NCBI GenBank assembly: GCA_021734005.1
Contig: JAIPJV010000001.1
Span: forward strand, 1 to 37,877
DNA length: 37,877 nucleotides
Direction: 5' to 3'
Source: Fidelibacterota bacterium
Lineage (GTDB): Bacteria; Fidelibacterota; UBA2242; JAFGTP01
Numbering within the stretch: the first letter of the stretch is position 1; each line of letters begins with the position of its first letter. This document shows, piece by piece, positions 8,067 to 16,031 of this stretch. The notes beneath the pieces were generated by a model. That model worked only from the letters and a program-made list of their open reading frames with translations, was not told the origin of the DNA and did not search any database. The translations under genes were made by a program, and so were the position numbers.

Positions 8067-9080
8067 TTGGTTACATTAGATGATATTGCAAAAAAGGCTG
8101 GTTTTTCAGTATCTACTGTATCTCGAGTTTTAAACGGGAAGGCTAAAAGATACAGGATAAGTGATAAAACACAAGAGATCGTTAATAAAATAGCTAAAGA
8201 TTTAAATTATCAACCAAATCAGCTTGCGCGTGGTTTGCGTTTAAAAAAAACCCATACAATCGGTCTAGTACTTCCTGATATTTCCAATCCATTTTTTGCC
8301 CATGTCGCCCGCATTATCCAGACAGAAATATATGAACAGGGCTATATTATAATAGTTTGTAATACTGATGAGAATCAAGAAAAAGAGATTGAACAGGTTA
8401 GATTGCTCCGCAGTAAGGGGGTTGATGGTTTCCTCATAATGCCTGTTGGGTTAAGATATGATCATATTGAAGAATTACTAGAGAGTGATATACCTTTGGT
8501 CCTTCTGGATCGTTGTTTTGATGCATTGAATACTAATTCTGTTATAGTTGATAATTATATTGGCACTTATAGGGCTGTTGAATATTTAATTCAAAAAGGA
8601 CATAGAAGAATTGCGATTATTCAGGGTCTGCCTAGAACATCGACTAATACAAAACGTTTGGAAGGATATGAGGACGCATTAAAAAAACATGATATTGCTA
8701 TTGATGAAAAACTGATAGTTGGTAAAGATTTTCGAGAGGATAACGGATATATTGAAAGCAAGTTTTTATTGAATTTATCTAATCCCCCAACAGCAATTTT
8801 TTGTACTAGTGATTTGATTACGCTTGGAACTTTAAAGGCGATTCATGAAGAAAAATTGACAATTCCGAATGATATTTCTATCATTTCTTTTGATGATTTT
8901 GATTTTGCGCCCTATCTTGGTACACCTCTAACAGCAGTTAGTCAACCTAAACAGATGATGGGTAAAATGGCTGTGAAACAGCTTATGGAAGATATTAATG
9001 GAAATGGTGATCAAGAAAAAAATCATATCGTATTAAAACCCACTTTGAATATCCGGCAGTCCGTAAAAACATTAAATTAA
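8067..9080 (+). CDS. LacI-family transcriptional regulator
   Basis: The 337-aa protein has the classic N-terminal helix-turn-helix and hinge (TLDDIAKKAGFSVSTVSRVL at about residues 3-22) and a periplasmic-binding-protein-like effector domain starting near THTIGLVLPDISNPFF. The family represses sugar-use genes until a sugar binds. The start is set at TTG 8067 because AAAGGTG lies about 5 nt upstream and because family members begin two or three residues before TLxDIA; an in-frame TTG at 8052 would add five unusual residues. The preceding promoters each carry a matching operator, which implies autoregulation. It probably also controls the transporter and glycosidase genes that follow, although no operator copy was found directly in front of them. 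Confidence 0.93.
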   Translation: MVTLDDIAKKAGFSVSTVSRVLNGKAKRYRISDKTQEIVNKIAKDLNYQPNQLARGLRLKKTHTIGLVLPDISNPFFAHVARIIQTEIYEQGYIIIVCNTDENQEKEIEQVRLLRSKGVDGFLIMPVGLRYDHIEELLESDIPLVLLDRCFDALNTNSVIVDNYIGTYRAVEYLIQKGHRRIAIIQGLPRTSTNTKRLEGYEDALKKHDIAIDEKLIVGKDFREDNGYIESKFLLNLSNPPTAIFCTSDLITLGTLKAIHEEKLTIPNDISIISFDDFDFAPYLGTPLTAVSQPKQMMGKMAVKQLMEDINGNGDQEKNHIVLKPTLNIRQSVKTLN

Positions 9081-9183
9081 GTCGGGAAAGAATCTTTCGA
9101 ACCTAACAAGAAAATTTTTGAGGTCTATATATTTTAAATCTTTTAAGCTAAACTGTTACATTTTATTTGGGGGGTAGAATTTC

Positions 9184-10518
9184 ATGTATAAAGAGAAAAT
9201 TGTAGTTATACTAATAATTAGTTTATTATTGTTAAATATAGACTGCGGGCAGAATACAAAGCAAAGAAAAGAGGATGGTAAAGTTACTATAACATTCTGG
9301 CATAGTTTTGTGGCTTCAACCATTCCTGCATTAAAAGATTTGATAAAAGAATTCGAAAAAGAACATCCTAATATTAATATCAAAGCTCAATATGTTCCTT
9401 CTGGTGATGCTCTTATACAGAAGTTAATAACTGCTATTCAGAGTAATACTGCGCCGGATATATCCTGGATTCATTCCCATTTTCTTCCTGATCTAGTCGA
9501 TGCAAAAGCTATTTATAATATGGAGGAATTTGTAAATGGTAAAAATGGGTTGTCCGAACAAACCTATAATAATATTTATGAACCCTTAATTCAATATGCT
9601 TCTTTGAGAGATACATTATATAGCATACCCATGGAGGCTACCAATCTTGCTTTTCTTTATAATAAGAAAATGTTCCGGGAGGTTGATCTAGATGATAGCA
9701 AAGCTCCTCAAAATTGGGGACAGTTACGTAAATATGCCAAATTACTTACCAAGGATAAAGATAATAATGGAGAGTACGATCAAATGGGGCTCTTTTTACC
9801 AATTTATCCAGCCTCAGGGTCACTTAGTGGCTGGATGGTTTGGCAGTGGTTCCCCTTCTTATGGCAGGCAGGAGGACACATCGTAAGCAAAGATCAATCC
9901 CATGTGCTTTATAACAGTACAGCGGGTGTAAAAGCGCTAAATTTATGGAAAGATATTTATAACGAACTTGACCTGGAAAAATTTACTTCTGATTATGATA
10001 TTGCCTTTGCTTCTGAACGTTTGTCAATGGCAATGGATGGCCCCTGGAATCTACCTCGTTATAATCGTCTTTTGAAAGATCTTGATTGGACTTTCGCTCC
10101 TTTGCCGGAAGGCCCTGAAAAAAAAGCAACAATCGTGGGCGGCGAATACCTAGTTATTTTTAAACAAAGTGATTATCCTGATGAAGCCTGGAGTTTTATA
10201 AAATGGATAATACAACCTGAAGTGCAAGCCAAATGGGCTATGAAATCAGGTTATTTGCCGGTTAGAAGAGATGTTGAGAAGGTACCGGAGTTTAAAGAAT
10301 ATCTAAAAAATAACCCCAATTTCAAAGTCTTTATAGACCAGATGGAATTTGCTCAGGTTCAAAGAAAGATTGATTATCATGGGCTACAGATAACCAGGCA
10401 TATTGCCCAGGCTATTGAAGAGGCTACTCTGGGTGGAGAAGATCCTCAAGTGACTCTAGACAGAGCTGCAAAAAAATCTAATGCGCTTTTACAATCAGTA
10501 CCGAAAAATGAGAAATGA
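9184..10518 (+). CDS. Sugar ABC transporter substrate-binding lipoprotein
   Basis: The 444-aa protein belongs to the extracellular solute-binding protein family 1 (MalE/UgpB-like). A signal peptide leads to Cys21 in LNIDC, a non-ideal lipobox, so it is probably an anchored lipoprotein. The family start VTITFWHSF and the later motif GPWNLPRYN fit carbohydrate-binding members of this group. It would capture oligosaccharides in the periplasm and pass them to the two permeases that follow, with which it overlaps by a 4-nt ATGA. GGGGGG upstream of the ATG serves as ribosome-binding site. The sugar cannot be told from the sequence. Confidence 0.93.
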   Translation: MYKEKIVVILIISLLLLNIDCGQNTKQRKEDGKVTITFWHSFVASTIPALKDLIKEFEKEHPNINIKAQYVPSGDALIQKLITAIQSNTAPDISWIHSHFLPDLVDAKAIYNMEEFVNGKNGLSEQTYNNIYEPLIQYASLRDTLYSIPMEATNLAFLYNKKMFREVDLDDSKAPQNWGQLRKYAKLLTKDKDNNGEYDQMGLFLPIYPASGSLSGWMVWQWFPFLWQAGGHIVSKDQSHVLYNSTAGVKALNLWKDIYNELDLEKFTSDYDIAFASERLSMAMDGPWNLPRYNRLLKDLDWTFAPLPEGPEKKATIVGGEYLVIFKQSDYPDEAWSFIKWIIQPEVQAKWAMKSGYLPVRRDVEKVPEFKEYLKNNPNFKVFIDQMEFAQVQRKIDYHGLQITRHIAQAIEEATLGGEDPQVTLDRAAKKSNALLQSVPKNEK

Positions 10519-11432
10519 CAATGAAACAATCTGCTAATAATCCGCTCAACTCCAAAAAAGAAAGAAAAAACTTATATACAGGTTTAGCATTTTTAGCTCC
10601 AACTTTGGTTATTTTTACAACATTCATTTTATTTCCTGTATTCTTTTCATTTTTTCTTAGTTTCCATAAATGGAATATGTTCAGTGCCAATAAATCATTT
10701 ATTGGCTTATCGAATTATATAAAATTATTCTCAGACCCTGAATTCTGGCGTGTTTTGAAACATACAGTAATCTACACTTTTGGTACTGTACCTCTTAATA
10801 TGCTGTTTGCATTACTGGTTGCTATAGTTTTAAATCAAAAAATTGCTGGCAAGAAATTTTTACGAACCGCCTTCTTCACTCCAGTCATAATTTCTCCTGT
10901 TGCAGCAGCATTAATATGGCGCTGGATCTATGATCCTAATCTGGGATTATTAAATTATTTTACTGGTCTTTTAGGTATACCTGCAATTAATTGGCTAAAT
11001 GATCCTTCTGCGGCAATGTTTGCTATAATCATTATGGGAGTTTGGAAAACTTTTGGAATTAATATGGTTCTTTTTTCAGCAGGTTTGCAGGCCATACCTG
11101 ACAGTTATTACGAAGCGGCTGATATTGATGGCGCAAGTACCTGGTCTAAATTTAGACATATTACCCTTCCAATGTTAAGCCCTACTACTTTTTTCATTAT
11201 GATAATGTCTATGATAAGTTCTTTTCAAGTATTTGATATTGTTTATGTCCTGACTTCGGGAGGTCCGCTTGGATCGACGAAAGTCATGGTATTCTATATG
11301 TATGAAAAAGCGTTCAAGTTCTTTGAAATGGGATATGCATCAGCAGTTGCTTATATCTTTTTTGCAATTCTGGCTGCATTATGTTTGTTACAGGTCAAAT
11401 ATATGCGTACAAAAATTTATGAGGTAACATGA
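10515..11432 (+). CDS. Sugar ABC transporter permease (MalF/UgpA type)
   Basis: The 305-aa integral membrane protein has about six hydrophobic helices and the EAA loop EAADIDGASTWSKFRHITLP that docks the ATPase. It overlaps the binding-protein gene by ATGA; an alternative ATG two codons later is possible. It pairs with the next permease to form the channel of an importer for oligosaccharides (carbohydrate uptake transporter family 1). The ATPase is not encoded nearby and may be a shared MsmK/UgpC-type subunit. Confidence 0.93.
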   Translation: MTMKQSANNPLNSKKERKNLYTGLAFLAPTLVIFTTFILFPVFFSFFLSFHKWNMFSANKSFIGLSNYIKLFSDPEFWRVLKHTVIYTFGTVPLNMLFALLVAIVLNQKIAGKKFLRTAFFTPVIISPVAAALIWRWIYDPNLGLLNYFTGLLGIPAINWLNDPSAAMFAIIIMGVWKTFGINMVLFSAGLQAIPDSYYEAADIDGASTWSKFRHITLPMLSPTTFFIMIMSMISSFQVFDIVYVLTSGGPLGSTKVMVFYMYEKAFKFFEMGYASAVAYIFFAILAALCLLQVKYMRTKIYEVT

Positions 11433-12274
11433 TTTCTAATAACTCTAGTAGGTATTTTAATATTAGCAAAAAGGTCTTGATGCATGTAATTATTTATGCA
11501 CTGGCAATTGTAACTGTGGCTCCTTTTATTTGGATGCTCCTTACATCTGTAAAAGGTATGGAAGAGATTTTTACCTATCCACCAAAATGGATACCCTCTG
11601 AAATACATTTAGAAAATTATAAAGAAGCCTTCCAGGCTGCACCTTTTGGACACTATTATCTGAATAGTCTGGCAGTTGCTATAACGGTTACGATCGGACA
11701 ATTAATAACTTGTTCATTGGCTGCCTATGCGTTTGCCCGTTTAGAATTTTGGGGCCGTGATGTCCTCTTTTATATTTTTCTTGGAACAATGATGATACCT
11801 TATCAGGTAACTATGATTCCAAGTTTTATGGTGCTCCACTGGTTGGGATGGGTTGATACTTATAAGGCTTTGATTGTCCCGGGACTAGCTTCAGCTTTTG
11901 GAACTTTTTTGTTAAGGCAGTTTTTTCTAACCATACCGAAAGAATTGGAAGAAGCCGCATATATTGATGGATGTAGCCGGTTTAAAGTGCTCTGGCGCAT
12001 TATCATTCCACTGTCCAAACCTGCTCTGGCCTCCCTTGGTATATTTACTTTTATGGCTGCTTTTAACAATTTTATGTGGCCTTTGATTGTCACCAATTCT
12101 GAAGCACTGCGCACTGTCCCACTTGGGCTAGCTATCTTCAGGGATAGATACTTAACCGACTGGGATCTCTTAATGGCAGGTTCAGTAACTGCAACTTTGC
12201 CAATATTAATTGTATTTTTCTTTGCACAAAAATACTTTATTAAAGGGATCACATTAAGTGGTATTAAGGGATAA
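11429..12274 (+). CDS. Sugar ABC transporter permease (MalG/UgpE type)
   Basis: The 281-aa membrane protein starts inside the stop of the previous permease (ATGA overlap), so the two are translationally coupled. It has the EAA loop EEAAYIDGCSRFKVLWRIII followed by P, and ends with KYFIKGITLSGIKG, the usual C-terminal signature of MalG-type permeases. It forms the heterodimeric channel with its neighbour. Confidence 0.93.
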   Translation: MISNNSSRYFNISKKVLMHVIIYALAIVTVAPFIWMLLTSVKGMEEIFTYPPKWIPSEIHLENYKEAFQAAPFGHYYLNSLAVAITVTIGQLITCSLAAYAFARLEFWGRDVLFYIFLGTMMIPYQVTMIPSFMVLHWLGWVDTYKALIVPGLASAFGTFLLRQFFLTIPKELEEAAYIDGCSRFKVLWRIIIPLSKPALASLGIFTFMAAFNNFMWPLIVTNSEALRTVPLGLAIFRDRYLTDWDLLMAGSVTATLPILIVFFFAQKYFIKGITLSGIKG

Positions 12275-13622
12275 GATATATCAAATTTGCATTGTTTCTT
12301 TTCTGATCGGGATCGGTATTTTGTTCGCCCAGTCCGATATTTCTGATACTCCGATTTCCAGTAAAGGTGACATGCAATTTTATATTGACAGGACTTCATA
12401 TCGTGGTAATAATGGTAATAATAAAACTGAATTTTATTTAATGCTTTTCGCAGACCAGTTAGAATATGATAAAGATACTGCCGAATTTAAAGTAACTACT
12501 CATTTAGAGAACAGTACTGGTAAAATTGTTTTTTCTAATAGCTGGAAGAAGAAAGCATTACTACCACAAGACGCAGAAGGAATCGGAAATTTAGCCCTTT
12601 ATGATCAATGGTATCAAATATTAAAGCCCGGCCAATATGAAGGCCACGTAATGATTGAAGGACAAAATTCCGGGAAAAAGGGCCAAGCTGTATTTAATTT
12701 AAAGATACCCAACCTTAAAGCTAATATTAGTCAGGTTCAATTTGCTTCTGGTGTAGGGGAGAGCAATACTATACCTGAAGATCAGTTGGGAAATTTTAAT
12801 AAAAGTGGGAGAAAAGTCTATCCAAACCCTTCTCGAAGATATGGAATTTTAAATCCAACCTTATATATTTATTATGAGCTATATGAACTTAATAATATTC
12901 CAGGTGATTCTATTACAGTTCAATACTCATTGATTAATAGCAATGATAAAAAAGTTGTTAAAATACACCCTCCAATGAATATTGGTATAAAAGATGAAGA
13001 TTTAAGCATAATTCATGGATTAAAAGTTGCTAATGTTCCCTCTGGAATATACTATTTAACCATAAAAGTGTTAAATAAAAATAGGGAAGAGATTGTCTCT
13101 AATTCCCGCAAGCTTGAAATTATCCAAAAAGATTATTTTAATAAAACTACATCATTAACTGAAGAGAAACTGCAAATTTTTGGTAATCTGTTAAAGCATC
13201 TATCTTCATCTAAAATATATCAAAATTATGAAAATATGAATCCAGAAACGAAGACCAACTTCTTAGCAAGATTTTTTAGTAATAAGGATCCCAATCCTGA
13301 TACTCCGCAAAATGAATATGTTAGTGAATTATTAAATCGTTATCAGAATGCTAATAGAAACTTCTCATGGGCGAATAGAGAAGGATGGAATACGGATCGA
13401 GGCCGAGTCTTGATTAAGTATGGAATCCCTGATGAAATAGAAAAGCATGATTTCGAACTTGATCAGGATCCCTATCATGTCTGGTTATATCGACGAGAAC
13501 GGATTATCAGATTTGTTTTTGGGGATTTGCAAGGGAATGGACGGTTTATATTATTGCATTCAAATCTTGAGGAAGAGGTCCAAAATTACAATTGGCAGGA
13601 AAGATTAAAAAATACATTTTAA
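12258..13622 (+). CDS. GWxTD-domain envelope protein
   Basis: The 454-aa protein has an N-terminal signal peptide (hydrophobic ICIVSFLIGIGILFA) and, near the C-terminus, the diagnostic GWNTD at about residues 376-380. This is followed by RGRVLIKYGIPDEIE and an aromatic-rich YHVWLYRRERIIRFVF stretch typical of the GWxTD domain. The middle is beta-rich and may be an Ig-like fold. The function of GWxTD proteins is unknown, but they occur in envelope-related contexts in FCB-type and Acidobacteriota genomes. The start is GTG 12258, overlapping the permease by 17 nt; no better in-frame start keeps the signal peptide. Its place between the ABC importer and outer-membrane genes suggests a periplasmic role in this sugar system. 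Confidence 0.85.
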   Translation: MVLRDKIYQICIVSFLIGIGILFAQSDISDTPISSKGDMQFYIDRTSYRGNNGNNKTEFYLMLFADQLEYDKDTAEFKVTTHLENSTGKIVFSNSWKKKALLPQDAEGIGNLALYDQWYQILKPGQYEGHVMIEGQNSGKKGQAVFNLKIPNLKANISQVQFASGVGESNTIPEDQLGNFNKSGRKVYPNPSRRYGILNPTLYIYYELYELNNIPGDSITVQYSLINSNDKKVVKIHPPMNIGIKDEDLSIIHGLKVANVPSGIYYLTIKVLNKNREEIVSNSRKLEIIQKDYFNKTTSLTEEKLQIFGNLLKHLSSSKIYQNYENMNPETKTNFLARFFSNKDPNPDTPQNEYVSELLNRYQNANRNFSWANREGWNTDRGRVLIKYGIPDEIEKHDFELDQDPYHVWLYRRERIIRFVFGDLQGNGRFILLHSNLEEEVQNYNWQERLKNTF

Positions 13623-13653
13623 TAAAAAGGTTATGCCAGCAATGAGGGAAGGA

Positions 13654-14604
13654 ATGAAAAAATTATTAAATTTAATGTTTAAATTTTTCATGATTTTGTC
13701 TCTCCTATTTATGGTTCTTTGTGAAGAGGACAAATCGACATTAGCTCCCTACGAGGGACAAACTTATTTGTCAGAGATTACTATCGAAAAAAAGACGTTA
13801 TCGCCAAAGTTTACCTGGCTTGGAGGATACATATCTGCTTTTGGAATTAACCGAGGCCAAGAAGCGGCCCTTGATTCTACCCTTCAATGGTTAGTACATA
13901 CTGATGGGAATAATCTGAGATATCCACTTGAATATGGAGTTGTTCCTGAAGGAGCGGTTGATTTGACCAGTCAATATGGTGGTGAGTTTGAGAGTTTAAT
14001 TGAGGATAGTAATTTTACATTTTGGGTAGTTAAAGCAGAAGGCTGGGATACTATAAAAAATAATACTGGTAAAACCCTGCTTCAGACTGAGATTGATTCT
14101 GCGAAAGAAAGTAATCAGGATACGCTTTTTATTGACAATTATAATTATCTGAAAAAGAGCTTTAGAATTGATATATATACAAATATCGATACTAATAGTA
14201 TAAAACTGAGAGGTGGTCTAGCAAAGATAAATTTAATAGAAACTGATACAAGTAATAGTCCTGTTGTTACCTGGGAAATAATTGACGATGATTTTAATGA
14301 TTCTCTAATATCTGCAACTGGTATATGTGAAGGTGTATCCTATGATCCTACTAAAATTGTTTGGGAAGCCTGGTCGGTGGATACGGTAGATGGTGAAACA
14401 ATGTATGGAAGTAAAAATGTCATTCGCCAACCTCTGATAATGGGGCAAGATCTTCCTGGTACACGAGTCTTTACCCAATTTCCGGAGCAAGGGTTGGAAA
14501 GAAATAAAAATTATCTATTTTGGATTGCAGGCGAGGGGTGGAATGGAGAAGACCATTTGAGGTTTACTAAGTATCATGCCTATATCACATTTCAAACCTG
14601 GTAA
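13654..14604 (+). CDS. Hypothetical lipoprotein of the sugar locus
   Basis: About 316 aa. The signal sequence MKKLLNLMFKFFMILSLLFM ends at a lipobox-like VLC followed by acidic residues, so it is likely lipidated. The rest is rich in beta-structure, Trp and Asp, with GGYISAFGINRGQEAALDST and paired motifs of the type W.V...GW (FWVVKAEGW, FWIAGEGWN) that hint at two related beta-sandwich repeats. The family is not recognised. ATGs at 13633 and 13642 are alternatives; 13654 is preferred because it gives a clean signal peptide and GAGG lies 6 nt upstream. From context it may bind the glycan at the cell surface. Confidence 0.75.
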   Translation: MKKLLNLMFKFFMILSLLFMVLCEEDKSTLAPYEGQTYLSEITIEKKTLSPKFTWLGGYISAFGINRGQEAALDSTLQWLVHTDGNNLRYPLEYGVVPEGAVDLTSQYGGEFESLIEDSNFTFWVVKAEGWDTIKNNTGKTLLQTEIDSAKESNQDTLFIDNYNYLKKSFRIDIYTNIDTNSIKLRGGLAKINLIETDTSNSPVVTWEIIDDDFNDSLISATGICEGVSYDPTKIVWEAWSVDTVDGETMYGSKNVIRQPLIMGQDLPGTRVFTQFPEQGLERNKNYLFWIAGEGWNGEDHLRFTKYHAYITFQTW

Positions 14605-14634
14605 AGTGATATTTAATGAATGGAGGAACCAAAA

Positions 14635-15939
14635 GTGTATATCAGTAAAAAATTATTTCTAATTTCAACAATATTTATATCAACAATCTATTTTATCTTT
14701 GCCGGCTCTTCAGACATGGAACCGGTTACAAGTGGGAAATCACTGGCCTTAGGTGGATATTACTTTGCTGGCACAGATGACATAACTTCGGCTTTTAATA
14801 ATCCTGCTAGAATCATGGATTTTACTAAAAATGGTTTTGCTTTTAATATAACCGGCAGGTCTGGTCGTCAGAAATGCAGACAGAGCGAAAACGATCTGCA
14901 CCGTTCATTTATTAGTACTGATTACAGTGGGGCAGCAGGTTTATACTGGATACCATCCTCCAGTTTGGGTTTTGCCCTTGTTTATAATCGAGCAGCTGAT
15001 TACTCTCTTGATTGGCCATGGGCAATCAGTTTTGATCAAAGTGGAACCGAGCGTCTGTATGGATTTCATGTAACAGCTCAGAAGAGAATTGATGTAATTT
15101 CACCAATAGCAGGATTTCGTTTTGGACCACTTGGAATTGGAGTATCGGCCAATTTATACAGAGTGAATAATGAATTTGGATTTCCTGTTGGAAATTATGA
15201 CTGGGAAACTAATCAGGCTGATCCAGTTTATCTGATGGAAATGAATATGCAGGGAAATGCAATAGGCTGGAGTATAGGATTTAACTATGCATTTAATTCC
15301 AATTTTAAAGTAGGCGGCAGTCTAAGAAGCGGCTTTTCACAAAAACTTGATGGCGATGCTAAGAATGATATGTTTTTTGAACTCGATAGTCTGGCAGAAA
15401 CTACAGGTATTGAAAGTGATTTTGAAATGCCTCTAACTGGTGGCATGGGAATTTTATATAAAATCAACAAGAATTTATCTATTAACCTGGATTTTATCAC
15501 TCAACTGTGGGGTAATACTATTACTAGTTATGAATTTAATTATAATGATACAGCCTGGGTAAATAGAATGCCTAAAGCATCAAAGGATAGCCTTACCGGG
15601 TATTATTGGACGGATATGCCAGTCGATTTCAAGAATAATTTTGAGATAGCAATTGGATTAGAATATAAGGCGAATAATGATATGCATTATCGTTTTGGAT
15701 ATCGCTATAGCAAAACTCCTAATTCAGAGCAAACTTATAGCCTTTTATACCCCGATGTTAATCAACATTGGTTCTCTACAGGTATTGGGTTTGAATATGA
15801 AAATTATTTAATTGATATGAGTTGTGCATATTCGAATGGAATTGAAAATGATATAAAAGAAAACAACGATTCATATTTTTATGGCAAATATGATAATTGG
15901 AGTCTTTTACCTTCGATTAATATTGAATATAAATTTTAA
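14635..15939 (+). CDS. FadL/OmpP1-like outer-membrane barrel protein
   Basis: About 434 aa. A signal peptide (KKLFLISTIFISTIYFIFA) precedes SSDMEPVTSGKSLALGGYYF and SAFNNPARIMD. This follows the pattern seen in OmpP1/FadL- and PorV-like barrels, where an early region marks variants of G.A..G.A..A..D...A..NPA. The remainder alternates beta-strands and ends in a strand with terminal aromatic Phe (NIEYKF), as expected for an outer-membrane barrel. The start is set at GTG 14635 because GGAGGA lies 7 nt before it; an ATG at 14620 would overlap that ribosome-binding site. It may form a pore for hydrophobic compounds or sugars. Confidence 0.8.
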   Translation: MYISKKLFLISTIFISTIYFIFAGSSDMEPVTSGKSLALGGYYFAGTDDITSAFNNPARIMDFTKNGFAFNITGRSGRQKCRQSENDLHRSFISTDYSGAAGLYWIPSSSLGFALVYNRAADYSLDWPWAISFDQSGTERLYGFHVTAQKRIDVISPIAGFRFGPLGIGVSANLYRVNNEFGFPVGNYDWETNQADPVYLMEMNMQGNAIGWSIGFNYAFNSNFKVGGSLRSGFSQKLDGDAKNDMFFELDSLAETTGIESDFEMPLTGGMGILYKINKNLSINLDFITQLWGNTITSYEFNYNDTAWVNRMPKASKDSLTGYYWTDMPVDFKNNFEIAIGLEYKANNDMHYRFGYRYSKTPNSEQTYSLLYPDVNQHWFSTGIGFEYENYLIDMSCAYSNGIENDIKENNDSYFYGKYDNWSLLPSINIEYKF

Positions 15940-15965
15940 TAGAAATTGAAACGAAAGGAGGGGGG

Positions 15966-16031
15966 TTGATTAAAAGAAGACTATTAGTAGTAAGTGGTGT
16001 ATTTAATAATTTAAAGAGGAGGTTAAGATGA
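15966..16031 (+). CDS. Possible 21-codon leader peptide
   Basis: A consensus ribosome-binding site AAAGGAGG at 15954-15961 is followed by TTG at 15966 and a short basic open frame (MIKRRLLVVSGVF and then a few more residues). Its TGA overlaps the ATG of the next gene as ATGA at 16028-16031. The strong site without any other gene to serve makes translational coupling to the CBM9 protein plausible. A chance purine run is the main alternative. Confidence 0.25.
   Translation: MIKRRLLVVSGVFNNLKRRLR

Noticed and set aside
11860..12399. 179-aa minus-strand frame over the MalG-type permease
   Set aside because: It lies antisense to a clear permease and its composition follows from the opposite-strand codons; no ribosome-binding site or family motif.
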